Assembly: GCF_000373965.1 (NCBI RefSeq)
Contig: NZ_KB892841.1
Coordinates: 1-64,000 of the forward strand
Reading direction: 5' to 3'
Length of the DNA: 64,000 bases
Origin: Uliginosibacterium gangwonense DSM 18521
GTDB taxonomy: Bacteria > Pseudomonadota > Gammaproteobacteria > Burkholderiales > Rhodocyclaceae
Each line of letters opens with the position of its first letter. Position 1 is the first letter of the stretch. The position numbers and the translations under genes were made by a program. The notes under the pieces are model-generated. The model was not told the DNA's origin. It made no database searches and saw nothing but the letters and a program-made list of their open reading frames with translations. Shown piece by piece: positions 16,579 to 27,596 of the stretch.

Positions 16579-18093
16579 ATGAAAACGATCCCGCTCCTGA
16601 CTCGTCTGCTTTCAGTTGCCGTGGCTGCCACATTGTCGCTCCAAAGCATCGCGGCGCAATTGCCGGATCTGGGGGACACGGCTTCAAGCATACTGTCTCC
16701 TGCCCTGGAAAAGAAAATCGGTGACGAGGCGCTCGCCTCCTACCGCTTTGAAGACCCCAGCTACATTGACGACCCGGAACTCGAATCCTACTTCGATACG
16801 CTGGGTTCGCGCTTGAGCGCCTCCGGGGCCACCGGGGATCGGAATTTCACCTTTTTTGTGCTGAAAGACTCCACCATCAACGCCTTCGCCATGCCCGGCG
16901 GGGTAATCGGGGTGCATTCCGGCCTGGTGGTCAATAGCCAGACGGAGTCCGAGCTTGCAGCGGTGATCTCCCACGAAATGGCGCACATCGTGCAGCACCA
17001 TATCGGGCGGGGTGCGGCAGCCCAGAGCAACTCCACCGCCTGGATGCTGGCGTCCTTGCTGGTCGCCATTCTGGCAGCCCGCAACAGCCCCACCGCCACC
17101 GAGGCCGCACTGGCAACCGGGATGGCCGCTGGCACGCAAAGTCAGCTGAATTTTTCCCGTGATTTTGAACGCGAAGCAGACCGCATCGGCTTCCAGATCC
17201 TAACTGCGGCGGGTTTTGATCCCCAGGGCATGCCAAGCTTCTTCACGCGCCTGCAACAGATCACCGGCACAGAAGACAGTGCTTACGCCTTCCTGCGCAC
17301 CCACCCGCTGACGGCAGACCGGATTTCCGACATGCAGGGACGCGTGCGTTCCCAGCCCTATCGGCAGGTGCCCGACTCAATCGAATACGCGCTGACCAGA
17401 GCCAAGCTGACCGTGATCCAGGAAACACCCAACGCGACCTTCCAACGCCTCCGGCACAGCGAAGGCGGCCGCATCCAGGACAAGGCCGCACGCTGGTATG
17501 GCCTGACTCTGGCCCACCTCGCCGAACGCAACTATACCGAGGCACAACGCAACTTCAACCAATTGGCGGCCCTCAAACTCAAGACCCCGATGGTTGCCAC
17601 ACTGGGCGCGCAGATCGAGCTTGAACAAGGCCACGGCGCCGACGCAGCCAAGATCTGCCACGCGGCCCGCAGCAGCTATCCGGGCTGGCGCACACTGTCT
17701 TACTGCGAAGCGCAAGGGCTGCTTACCGCAGGCGACGGGGAAGGCGCACTGGCCCTGGTCACAGACCTGCTCAACCTCACGCCCGGCGACTTCCGCCTGT
17801 ATGCACTGGAAGCCAAAATATATACGGCTTTGAACAAACCGGCGCTGGCGCATCGCGCCCAATCGCAGGTCTACCTGATGCACGGGCTGTTGCAACCGGC
17901 CATTGAACAGATGCGTCTGGCCCAGCGCAGCCCCGGTGCCAACGCCTACGAAGAAGCCGCCATCGACGCTCATCTGCGGGAGCTGCGCATCCGCCTGTGT
18001 GAAGAAACCGACGGCAAGATCAAATCCGACCCGCGTGCCAGCGAACCATCAAAGGATGGCTCAACGTCGGATAAATGCACTAAACTGCCATAG
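16579..18093 (+). CDS. periplasmic M48 metalloprotease with TPR repeats (BepA-like)
   Basis: 504 aa. Signal peptide of about 26 residues. The M48 zinc motif HEMAH is at 132-136, with the third ligand Glu in the [13 protein letters not shown] segment. The C-terminal half has several TPR-like helical repeats ([17 protein letters not shown] and similar). This architecture is that of BepA (YfgC), a periplasmic protease and chaperone that helps assemble or degrade LptD and other outer-membrane proteins. The C-terminal tail is charged and probably disordered. Confidence 0.88.
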   Translation: MKTIPLLTRLLSVAVAATLSLQSIAAQLPDLGDTASSILSPALEKKIGDEALASYRFEDPSYIDDPELESYFDTLGSRLSASGATGDRNFTFFVLKDSTINAFAMPGGVIGVHSGLVVNSQTESELAAVISHEMAHIVQHHIGRGAAAQSNSTAWMLASLLVAILAARNSPTATEAALATGMAAGTQSQLNFSRDFEREADRIGFQILTAAGFDPQGMPSFFTRLQQITGTEDSAYAFLRTHPLTADRISDMQGRVRSQPYRQVPDSIEYALTRAKLTVIQETPNATFQRLRHSEGGRIQDKAARWYGLTLAHLAERNYTEAQRNFNQLAALKLKTPMVATLGAQIELEQGHGADAAKICHAARSSYPGWRTLSYCEAQGLLTAGDGEGALALVTDLLNLTPGDFRLYALEAKIYTALNKPALAHRAQSQVYLMHGLLQPAIEQMRLAQRSPGANAYEEAAIDAHLRELRIRLCEETDGKIKSDPRASEPSKDGSTSDKCTKLP

Positions 18094-18131
18094 AACAATT
18101 CATCTGCAATACTTTTGCGATCTGCACCAGA

Positions 18132-18174
18132 CCGCCTGCCCACCGGGGTAAAACCGAGTGCTTAGGCGGCTTTT
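18132..18174 (+). terminator. possible terminator after the M48 protease gene
   Basis: CCGCCT/AGGCGG outer stem with a partial inner stem, followed by CTTTT. It lies in the 102 bp gap before tusA. The internal loop makes it uncertain. Confidence 0.4.
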
Positions 18175-18195
18175 CCATTTCCGGAGTAATTTTGA

Positions 18196-18426
18196 ATGGA
18201 CTTCAACCAGGAACTTGACGTCAAGGGGCTCAAGTGCCCCTTGCCCATCTTGCGGACGAAGAAGGCTTTGTCCGCCATGATGACCGGACAAGTGTTGAAA
18301 GTCGTGGCCACCGACCCCTCGACCGTCAAGGACTTTGACGCCTTTGCACGCCAAACCGGCCACGAACTGCTCTCGACCTCGGATGAGGGCAATGAAGAAT
18401 TCGTGTTCCTGATCCGCCGAAAATAA
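18196..18426 (+). CDS. tusA: TusA/SirA-family sulfur carrier protein
   Basis: 76 aa. The CPLP motif with the sulfur-carrying Cys14 (GLKCPLPILRTKKAL) and the C-terminal FLIRR strand define the family. Members relay persulfide sulfur, for example from IscS for 2-thiouridine synthesis or in other sulfur trafficking. No tusBCD genes are nearby, so the exact role is open. A GGAG ribosome site precedes the ATG. Confidence 0.9.
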   Translation: MDFNQELDVKGLKCPLPILRTKKALSAMMTGQVLKVVATDPSTVKDFDAFARQTGHELLSTSDEGNEEFVFLIRRK

Positions 18427-18451
18427 ACCGACCATACGGGATACCTGAAAC

Positions 18452-18991
18452 TTGGCTTTACGTTCCACTGTCTTCAAGGCAGAGCTTGGCATTGCCGACC
18501 TCGACCGCCACTACTACGCCGACCACAGCCTGACGCTGGCGCGCCACCCTTCTGAAACTGACGAGCGCATGATGGTACGTATGCTCGCCTTCATCCTGAA
18601 CGCCAGCGAGTCGCTTGAGTTTGGACGCGGCATTTCCAGCGACGATGAGCCTGCGCTGTGGGACCGTGATCTGACCGGGCAGGTGCGCACCTGGATCGAA
18701 GTCGGCCAACCCGATGAGCGCCTGCTGCGCCGGGCCTGCGGACGTGCCGACAAGGTCATCGTGTATGCCTACGGGCGGGGCCTGGATCAATGGTGGCTTC
18801 AGAATGCCAAGGGTCTGGGACGGCAGGACAAACTCAGCGTATGGCGCCTGTCGCCAGAGGACTGCAGCGCAATGGCCGCATTGGCCGAGCGCGGCATGCG
18901 CCTGCAATGCACGGTGCAGGAAGGCCATGTGTTGATTGCCGGCGACGCAGACACGCTGCAAATCGAACCCGAAGCCCTGAAGGCCGAATAA
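18452..18991 (+). CDS. yaeQ: YaeQ family protein
   Basis: 179 aa. MALRSTVFKAELGIADLDRHYY and the SDDEPALWDRDLTG and WIEVGQPDE segments are typical for YaeQ, whose fold resembles PD-(D/E)XK nucleases but whose function is not established. It begins with TTG, the only start that gives the family N-terminus; the ribosome site is weak. It sits between tusA and rmuC and ends 3 bp before rmuC, so it is probably cotranscribed with rmuC. Confidence 0.88.
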   Translation: MALRSTVFKAELGIADLDRHYYADHSLTLARHPSETDERMMVRMLAFILNASESLEFGRGISSDDEPALWDRDLTGQVRTWIEVGQPDERLLRRACGRADKVIVYAYGRGLDQWWLQNAKGLGRQDKLSVWRLSPEDCSAMAALAERGMRLQCTVQEGHVLIAGDADTLQIEPEALKAE

Positions 18992-18994
18992 GCC

Positions 18995-20395
18995 ATGCAA
19001 AACCTGATCCTCGTCCTGCTGGGGGTGCTGATCGTCGCGGTGGTCTGGCTGGCATGGCGACTCAAGCAACTGCCTGCGCAGCTGGAAGTTTTCTCCGCAC
19101 AAGCAGAACAAAAACAACGTGACACACTGGGAGCGGCGCATCGTGCCATGCTCAACGACATGGGCATCGGGCTAGACCGGCTGGGCGACCGCATGTTGGC
19201 TGCGCAAACCGATACGGCAGAGCGCCAGCGCAATCTGCTCAACCAGGAACTCACCGCCACCCGCGAAGCCATGCAGGCGTTGCATCTGGCGATGCAGGAA
19301 CTGATTGGCCGCCACTCCGCAAGCCAAACGCAAAAGCTGGATGCCCTGGCTGCCGATCTGGCGCAGCGCCAGGAACAGCTCAAGGGCGAGATGCTGGCCC
19401 ACACGCTGGAAAAGCTCGCCGAGGCAGCCCGTGCCGACCGTGAATTGCTGCAAGACGGGCTGCGTACCGCCGCCCAGCAGCAAACCAACACCATGGAAGT
19501 ACTGACCCGCACGCTCAATGAGCGGCTGGACGCCATCACCGGGGTAGTGAATCTACGCCTGGATGAAGGCTTCAAGAAGACCAACGAAACCTTTGCCAAC
19601 GTGATGGCCCGGCTGGCGACCATCGACGAAGCACAAAAGAAGATCGGGGATCTGACCATCAATGTGGTCAGCCTGCAGGAATTGCTGGGCGACAAAAAAG
19701 CACGCGGCGCATTTGGCGAAGTGCAGCTCGAAGCTCTGGTGCAGAACGCTCTGCCGCCGGACGCCTACGCATTCCAGTACTCACTGGCTTCCGGGGTGCG
19801 TGCCGACTGCGTGCTCAAGCTCCCCGAGCCCACCGGACTGGTGGCGGTGGATGCCAAGTTCCCGCTGGAAAACTACCACCGCATGTTTGCCCCCGATGCG
19901 GGTGAGGCTGACCGCAAGCTTGCGCAGACGGCATTCCGCGCCGACGTGAAACGCCACATCGATGCCATTGCCAGCAAATACATCGTAGCGGGCGAAACCT
20001 CGGACGGGGCGATGATGTTCATCCCCGCCGAAGCCGTGTTTGCGGAAATCCACGCCTACCACCCGGAAGTGGTGGCCTACGCCCAGACCCGACGCGTGTG
20101 GATCGTCTCCCCCACCACCTTGATGGCCGTGCTCAACACCGCCCGCGCCGTGCTCAAGGACGTGGAAACACGCAAGCAGATCCACCTCATCAAAGATGCA
20201 TTGGGCAAACTCGCCAAGGACTTCTCCCGCTTTGATGAACGCATGCAGAAACTCGCCACCCACATCCGGCAAGCGCACGAGGACGCGCAGGACGTGCACG
20301 TGTCCAGCAAGAAGATTTCCGGCCACTTCAACCGCATTGAGGCCGTTGAGCTTGAAGGCCTACCTCAAGCCCTAAATGCTCCCGAAGAGGAGTAG
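18995..20395 (+). CDS. rmuC: DNA recombination protein RmuC
   Basis: 466 aa. An N-terminal transmembrane helix (3-21) is followed by a long coiled coil (about 25-190) and the RmuC domain, a PD-(D/E)XK-like nuclease fold: GARGAFGEVQLEAL-type and VAVDAKFPLENY segments carry the conserved Asp and Lys. RmuC is implicated in limiting inversions at short inverted repeats. It starts 3 bp after yaeQ. Confidence 0.92.
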   Translation: MQNLILVLLGVLIVAVVWLAWRLKQLPAQLEVFSAQAEQKQRDTLGAAHRAMLNDMGIGLDRLGDRMLAAQTDTAERQRNLLNQELTATREAMQALHLAMQELIGRHSASQTQKLDALAADLAQRQEQLKGEMLAHTLEKLAEAARADRELLQDGLRTAAQQQTNTMEVLTRTLNERLDAITGVVNLRLDEGFKKTNETFANVMARLATIDEAQKKIGDLTINVVSLQELLGDKKARGAFGEVQLEALVQNALPPDAYAFQYSLASGVRADCVLKLPEPTGLVAVDAKFPLENYHRMFAPDAGEADRKLAQTAFRADVKRHIDAIASKYIVAGETSDGAMMFIPAEAVFAEIHAYHPEVVAYAQTRRVWIVSPTTLMAVLNTARAVLKDVETRKQIHLIKDALGKLAKDFSRFDERMQKLATHIRQAHEDAQDVHVSSKKISGHFNRIEAVELEGLPQALNAPEEE

Positions 20396-20407
20396 ACTGA
20401 GTGGCTT

Positions 20408-20436
20408 ACTGGCGAATTATTCCGTAATTCGCCAGT
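20408..20436 (+). repeat. perfect 12 bp dyad between rmuC and typA
   Basis: ACTGGCGAATTA-ttccg-TAATTCGCCAGT. It begins 12 bp after the rmuC stop. No T tract follows, so it may be an mRNA-stabilising 3' hairpin or an operator for typA instead of an intrinsic terminator. Confidence 0.6.
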
Positions 20437-20498
20437 CTGTCACATAGCCGTGATACACTCTCGCCCTTTTCTATCAAGCAGTTATCCCCTCCAGAACC

Positions 20499-22309
<1,811 letters not shown>

Positions 22310-22310
<1 letters not shown>

Positions 22311-22345
22311 AACAAAAAAACCCGCCACTGGCGGGTTTTTTGTTT
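22310..22345 (+). terminator. intrinsic terminator of typA
   Basis: Stem CCCGCC-actg-GGCGGG (22321-22335 with flanks) inside complementary A and T runs, followed by TTTTTTG. A textbook Rho-independent terminator. Confidence 0.9.
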
Positions 22346-22534
22346 CTGCTGTTGCTTCTGCATCTTGCAGCACAACTTGACCATCGCCAATAAATGACAC
22401 ACGTCCGCTACATTGCAAGGTGTCGGCTGGTACACTATTGCAGCCCTTGCTGGCGCTAGTCTCAAGCGTCATGACTTTGTCACATCCATGTCAGCCAGCG
22501 GGCACTCTCTCATCGTTCAAAGACAGGCACACCC

Positions 22535-24343
22535 ATGTCATACGATTACAATTCGCAAGATAATCGCTTTGATTTTCCCAATCCGTACCGGATTGAAAAC
22601 ATCTTCTACTTCATCGCCGCCGCCATCCTGCTCCTAGGCGGTCTCTCACTCCTGCTGACTGCGCGTAGTGCGCTCGGCCAGAGTTCGCACGTAGCATGGC
22701 TCCCGCTGGGCATCGGCCTGGTCATGCTGGTGCATGGCCTCAAGCTGGGGGCAGAAGCGCTCTCCCGCCTGCGTTTCTTTTTTGGGCGTGGGCAACCGCA
22801 AAACCTTTCGAGCGCACTGACCGCAGACCAGATTGGCAGCCCGGCTAGCGCCGAAAAACTCAAAAACCTGCTGCGCCACAATTCCCTGGAATTCAAGGAA
22901 CCCACTGGCCCACTCAACGGGGTGCTGTATTCGGCGCTCCCCAATCTGATTTTCGCCCCCGCCCGTATCCAGCAGATGGCGCAACGCCAGTTCCAGAATG
23001 CACTCATTATTCTGGTTACCTTGCTGAGCCTACTGGTATCTGTATTAGGCGCCAGTGCAGAAAGCGCTTCCTGGCTGGGGCTGTTCTATTTCGGCCTGAC
23101 GCTGTTCATCCTGCTCAAACCGCTTGATGCAGGGGATAAGAACCAGATTGAAGTCGGTTTGAAGGGGCTGATCATCCTGATCCTGATTTCAGTCCTCGGC
23201 CCGGTCATCGTGCCGCGTCTGGTGCATGGCGTGACCCCACCCATCTGGTTGCCGGGCACCTTGCAGGCGGCTGTGGTGATGATCGTCACCGAAGCCGCCA
23301 TCCTGCTGTTCTTCATGGCTGTGATCAATCAGACGCTGAAGACCCCGCCGCAAGCCAGCATGGCTGTCGAGCAAGGCACGCTGACGATGAACAGCCATCC
23401 GAAGCAGATCATCGACGAGCTGGAACGCGAGATGCAAAACCAATGGATCGCCTCGCTGCCCAATCGGCGCTATGCCCGGCAGATTCCAGAAGTCCAACTC
23501 AATATCCAGTCTGGCAGTTTTGAAGGTGAGTTGCTGGAAGAAACCCAGCCCGTCCCCAATGGCGAACTGCCTAATATGACTCTGCCATCATGCTTTGGCG
23601 AACCCCGCTACCGCTGGCTGGGCTGGCTCAACAGCTATGGGTTGGTCATGATGGGCCTGTCGGTGCTGGCCCTGATCTTCTTCGCCAAGCATTTCTTCAG
23701 CCAGGACCAAGGCATCAACACCATCGCCATTCCGATTGCCACGCTGGGCATCTCACTATGGATTCTGGGCAACTATTGCTTCAAGGCCGGCAAGGTATTG
23801 TGGGGGCGCTTTGATTTCATCTCCCGCCTGATCTGGGTGGAAATGAAGGGCAACTATCAATCGGCCCAGATGGACTACGGCAACCAGTTCACCGACCGGA
23901 TCAAGACCCAAAAGCAAGTTATCAATATTGAATCGATGACGCTACGGGTATGGATTGCAGAGATTGAAACGGTGACTTTCGGCAAGGATTCCGAGCGCTT
24001 CATTCTCGCCATGCGTGGGCTGAAGAACGAAGCCGCTACCCTACATGCGCATCTGACCAACTTCGCCCAACAACAAAGCATGATCGTGGCCCCCACCTCC
24101 AGCGTCGACATGCATCGTGCCAACGCACTGGGGGTGATGAACCAGTTGGGCGACAAGAATCACGAAGCGCATCAGGCATTGCCCGGCGCCATTTCACAGG
24201 CCATCCAGAACGCTGCGGCACCGGCGCCACAAGCGCCCAGTGCGCAGCAGCCCCCCGCACAAACTCTGGATACCTGCCCGGCATGCCAACCGGCCCGCTT
24301 GATGGGCTCAAAGTTCTGCCCGGAATGCGGTAGCCGACTCTAG
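22535..24343 (+). CDS. large membrane protein with C-terminal zinc ribbon, function unknown
   Basis: 602 aa; I do not recognise a named family. Two hydrophobic hairpins lie near the N-terminus (about 25-45, 52-70), a group of about four segments at 145-260, and two more around 350-400. Soluble parts lie between 75-140 and 270-345 and from 410 on. A Pro/Ala/Gln-rich linker (about 540-575) leads to CPAC...CPECG, a rubredoxin-like zinc ribbon at the very end. The gene stands alone between two terminators. It could be a membrane stress or envelope protein, but nothing in the context says so. Confidence 0.75.
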   Translation: MSYDYNSQDNRFDFPNPYRIENIFYFIAAAILLLGGLSLLLTARSALGQSSHVAWLPLGIGLVMLVHGLKLGAEALSRLRFFFGRGQPQNLSSALTADQIGSPASAEKLKNLLRHNSLEFKEPTGPLNGVLYSALPNLIFAPARIQQMAQRQFQNALIILVTLLSLLVSVLGASAESASWLGLFYFGLTLFILLKPLDAGDKNQIEVGLKGLIILILISVLGPVIVPRLVHGVTPPIWLPGTLQAAVVMIVTEAAILLFFMAVINQTLKTPPQASMAVEQGTLTMNSHPKQIIDELEREMQNQWIASLPNRRYARQIPEVQLNIQSGSFEGELLEETQPVPNGELPNMTLPSCFGEPRYRWLGWLNSYGLVMMGLSVLALIFFAKHFFSQDQGINTIAIPIATLGISLWILGNYCFKAGKVLWGRFDFISRLIWVEMKGNYQSAQMDYGNQFTDRIKTQKQVINIESMTLRVWIAEIETVTFGKDSERFILAMRGLKNEAATLHAHLTNFAQQQSMIVAPTSSVDMHRANALGVMNQLGDKNHEAHQALPGAISQAIQNAAAPAPQAPSAQQPPAQTLDTCPACQPARLMGSKFCPECGSRL

Positions 24344-24373
24344 GCCAAGCGCCCCCCAGGCATCTGCATGAAA

Positions 24374-24406
24374 AAGGCCACCCACATCAGCCGATGTGGG
24401 TGGCCT
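24374..24406. terminator. bidirectional terminator between the zinc-ribbon membrane protein and cytochrome b561
   Basis: Perfect 15 bp stem AAGGCCACCCACATC and its complement with loop AGCC. Five Ts follow on the minus strand and TTATCATTT on the plus strand. It serves two convergent genes. Confidence 0.85.
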
Positions 24407-24433
24407 TATCATTTGCCTTCAAAGCAAAATCAA

Positions 24434-25015
24434 TCAGCTGTTTGCCGCATCACCCTTGTTGCAGCAACCCTTCTTGCAGCATGAAGGAAGCATTCTGCGC
24501 AGGGTGTCATCCTTGACCACGTAGTGGTGCCAAAGGGAAGCCAGCACATGGAGCCCCACCAGGAAGTACACCGCATTACCCAGCGTTTCATGCACTTCGC
24601 GCACGGCATTACGCAAATCCGGGTTCTGCGCAATCATGGTCGGCAGTTCCAGGCCGAAAAGCGCGACCGAACGCCCACCAGCTTGCGAAAAGATGATCCC
24701 GGTAATGGGCAGGGCAAACATCAAGGCGTACAAGGCCCAATGTAAAAGATGTGCAGAAACCACCTGCCAACGTGCATCCCCCAACACGGGCGGGGTGCCC
24801 AGGCGGATGCGCTCCTCAAACCGCACAAACGCCAGCACAAATACCAACAAGCCGGCTGAAATGTGGATGCCACGCAGACTATCGCGCAATGCCTGCCCGG
24901 TTTCCTTGGGGACTGTGCCACGATACTCAATAGTGGCCAAGGCCACTACAAACAGGATGAACATCAGCCAGTGCAAAGCAATCTGTGTTTTACGATATGA
25001 GTTTGATTGGGCCAT
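24434..25015 (-). CDS. cytochrome b561 family protein
   Basis: 193 aa with four transmembrane helices and conserved haem-ligand histidines (ALHWLMF near 13-19, IHISAGLLVF, LLHWALYALMF and LVGLHVLASLWHHY). Members of this family transfer electrons between quinol and periplasmic or membrane acceptors. The C-terminus carries an unusual Cys/Lys-rich tail, SCCKKGCCNKG. The ATG at 25015 has AGGAG 8 bp upstream. Repeat copy 2 begins 41 bp upstream of the start. Confidence 0.88.
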   Translation of the reverse strand: MAQSNSYRKTQIALHWLMFILFVVALATIEYRGTVPKETGQALRDSLRGIHISAGLLVFVLAFVRFEERIRLGTPPVLGDARWQVVSAHLLHWALYALMFALPITGIIFSQAGGRSVALFGLELPTMIAQNPDLRNAVREVHETLGNAVYFLVGLHVLASLWHHYVVKDDTLRRMLPSCCKKGCCNKGDAANS

Positions 25016-25055
25016 ACAAAATCTCCTGAGGGGGTCAAGATTCAACGAGTTCCAG

Positions 25056-25196
25056 GAACCTGATCACGATCTGTAGCGAGACGCTGTCAACGGGGTGAAG
25101 CGCAGCACAGAAACCGAAGTTTCTGTGAATAAATGAGGATTTCGAGCTGCGCATGAGCCCCGATCACCGCCTCGCAGTAAGATCATGAACAGGTTC
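25056..25196. repeat. 141 bp near-palindromic intergenic repeat, copy 2
   Basis: Same length and orientation as copy 1 at 9162-9302, about 86% identical without gaps. Arms: GAACCTGATCACGATCT at the left end pairs with the right end at 15 of 17 positions when folded. The centre holds a perfect hairpin CACAGAAAC...GTTTCTGTG with a short CGAA-type loop. It lies between the divergent b561 and diguanylate cyclase genes. No transposase is seen. Confidence 0.85.
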
Positions 25197-25398
25197 AAAA
25201 CCTGATCGCGCCATTCTACCTGCAGAACACCCGCACCAGACGACACAGAGCAAAAACCAAGTGTATAGACAGTGCATGGCGCTTCCATGACATAAGCGAA
25301 GAATAGAAGGGTTTTCCTTCACGTGCAAAAAACCTGCAAAACAAGAAAATCCCATTAAACTTTTCAACAGGATCGCTTCTTGCACCAACTTTTACACT
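25197..25398. other. gap upstream of the Cache-GGDEF gene
   Basis: About 200 bp without a gene. Directly after repeat copy 2 there is AAAACCTGATCGCG, which resembles the left end of the repeat again and may be a remnant of another copy. No clear promoter hexamers for the downstream gene were identified. Confidence 0.35.
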
Positions 25399-26856
25399 AT
25401 GCAGACACCTCTATCACCTTTCTGGCAGCGCCGTTGGTTGGTTTTATTCACGGTGGCCCTGACGCTGCTGCTGGGTTTTGCCTTTACCGTGCTCACAAGC
25501 TATGCGGTCTCCCATAAGGAGATTCGGGAAGGCATCCTGAGCACCGAACTCCCCTTGACCTCCGACAACATCTATTCGGAGATCCAGAAAGACCTAGTGC
25601 GACCGATTCTCATTTCGTCAATGATGGCACGAGACACTTTTGTCCGCGATTGGGCCATTGGGGGCGAACATGATGTATCTCGCATGAATCGTTATCTGCA
25701 AGAAGTCAGCACCCATTACAACACCTTCAACAGTTTCTTTGTCTCAGACGCCAGCCACAACTATTATTATCCCAAAGGCGTACTCAAAAAGATAGAGGAA
25801 AAACAAGCACGCGACGCATGGTATTTCCGCGTCCGCAATATGCAAGAAGCTTACGAGATCAACGTCGACTACGACCAGGCCCATCAGGATCGGCTTGCCA
25901 TCTTCATCAATTACCGGGTTTTTGATTATGACAATCACTTCATCGGCGCAACCGGAGTGGGGTTGGCCGCAGATAACGTCACAGACCTGATTTCAACATA
26001 CCAGAAACGCTACGGTCGGGAGATCTATTTCGTCGATACCGCAGGCCGGGTCACAATGGCGGGCGAATCCGTCCACACAGTCAAACCCGGCACCCAGCTG
26101 CAAAACGTAGAAGGGCTCAAAACCATTCTTGCTGCGGCCCTGGCCAACAAGCAAAAATCATTCGAATATCGCCAGGATGGCAGGCTGCATCTGCTCAATG
26201 TGCGCTATATCTCGGAGTTGAAGTGGTATCTCTTCGTTGCCAAGGAAACCGACTCGGCATTCTCGAACATCCGCCATGCACTCTTCATCAATCTGGCAAT
26301 CTGCCTGCTGGTTACAGTGATTGTGCTGGTGGTGTTCATTCGCGGCTTTGGCCGCTATCAGCGCCAACTCGAAGCGCTGGCGACAACCGATCCCCTCACC
26401 AAACTGTATAACCGACGTGCCTATGCCCAGCACCTGAACCGCAGCATGCGCGAAGGCAAACGTTCGGGCAGCCCCTTGTCGCTAGTGATGATGGACCTGG
26501 ATCACTTCAAGCAGTTCAACGATACGCACGGCCACAACAAGGGAGATACCCTGTTGCAACAAGTGGCCCAGACCCTGCAAAACAACCTGCGCACCACGGA
26601 CATGATATGCCGTTGGGGTGGCGAAGAGTTTTCCGTCATCCTCAAGGATTCCCCATTGCAGCAGGCCACAGAGGTGGCGGAGAAATTGCGTCAGGCCATT
26701 ACTGAAGAGTGTGGCGCGGGCGTCACCGCAAGCTTCGGGGTGGCCCAACTGGATCTGGGTGGCCCGGATGCCTCGGCCGAATCCCTGCTTGGCCGTGCGG
26801 ATGCTGCGCTCTACGCCGCCAAACAGGCGGGCCGAAACTGCGTCAAACAAACCTGA
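25399..26856 (+). CDS. membrane diguanylate cyclase with periplasmic Cache-type sensor
   Basis: 485 aa. TM1 at about 12-36, a periplasmic ~260-residue sensor region resembling dCache domains (YYYPKGVLKKIEEKQARDAW; RLAIFINYRVFDYD), TM2 at about 296-318, then a GGDEF domain. The active site reads GGEEF (about 407-411), and the allosteric I-site RTTD lies five residues before it, so it should make c-di-GMP with product inhibition. The ligand is unknown. A PilZ gene follows 136 bp downstream and may respond to its product. Confidence 0.9.
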   Translation: MQTPLSPFWQRRWLVLFTVALTLLLGFAFTVLTSYAVSHKEIREGILSTELPLTSDNIYSEIQKDLVRPILISSMMARDTFVRDWAIGGEHDVSRMNRYLQEVSTHYNTFNSFFVSDASHNYYYPKGVLKKIEEKQARDAWYFRVRNMQEAYEINVDYDQAHQDRLAIFINYRVFDYDNHFIGATGVGLAADNVTDLISTYQKRYGREIYFVDTAGRVTMAGESVHTVKPGTQLQNVEGLKTILAAALANKQKSFEYRQDGRLHLLNVRYISELKWYLFVAKETDSAFSNIRHALFINLAICLLVTVIVLVVFIRGFGRYQRQLEALATTDPLTKLYNRRAYAQHLNRSMREGKRSGSPLSLVMMDLDHFKQFNDTHGHNKGDTLLQQVAQTLQNNLRTTDMICRWGGEEFSVILKDSPLQQATEVAEKLRQAITEECGAGVTASFGVAQLDLGGPDASAESLLGRADAALYAAKQAGRNCVKQT

Positions 26857-26992
26857 GCGCCCCCGGGGCATGGCACTATTTGGGGGCCGGCGTGATATCC
26901 CCCTCACTACGGAGAAGAAAGAATTCAAGTTTTGTATTTCTGCAATTGTTCTTCCGGGCGCCGCCCGTTAAGATTCATGCACTGATGAACTG

Positions 26993-27400
26993 ATGATCCG
27001 CATGAATTCCAGCCCGTTATTTGAGCGCCGGACCCGGCAACGCTTTCCCGCTGTGCGGGATGGTAAACCCTATGTGTGGCTGTTGCTGGGCAACGAGCGC
27101 TGGCCTTTGAACGACCTGTCGCTTGATGGTTTCAGTGTGCCTGCCGATACCCCCATCCCAACAACGGATGAGCCCTTCGACTTTGCGCTGCGTCTATCTG
27201 ACTCACCAGACAAGGTGCGGGGTCAGGCCCAGGTCATGAATACCGTGGGTGGGGTCACGGGTTGCCGCTTTGTAAGCGTGGAGGACGATGGCGAAGCCCG
27301 TGTCTTTGAGTGGCTCACCGTGATTGTGATCTGCGCGGCCAAGCTGCGCATTACCGCCAAGGAAGCCGAAGCCATCGTCAAGGGGCCATCTCTGATCTGA
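26993..27400 (+). CDS. PilZ domain protein (c-di-GMP receptor)
   Basis: 135 aa. The N-terminal ERRTRQRF holds the RxxxR motif and DLSLDGF the (D/N)xSxxG motif, together the c-di-GMP-binding signature of PilZ. The rest is a single PilZ beta barrel with a C-terminal helical extension (KLRITAKEAEAI). It follows the Cache-GGDEF gene, and a local enzyme/receptor pair is a plausible inference. Either of two ATGs (26993 or 27002) may start it; neither has a clear ribosome site. Confidence 0.82.
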   Translation: MIRMNSSPLFERRTRQRFPAVRDGKPYVWLLLGNERWPLNDLSLDGFSVPADTPIPTTDEPFDFALRLSDSPDKVRGQAQVMNTVGGVTGCRFVSVEDDGEARVFEWLTVIVICAAKLRITAKEAEAIVKGPSLI

Positions 27401-27596
27401 GGATCGGCCAACTTGCCTGTCGCACGGGTAATCTTCACAGCAGAAGCACTCAATGACATACTGGCAGAATCTGCAATTGGGGACTGACGCGCAGCCACGA
27501 TGCCATGCCCCACCAGAGTGCCTGTTATAAGAGCATTGGGTGAGCATTACACTACACCGACAAATCGACAACGCCCGTGGCCAGACTCTGAATCCT

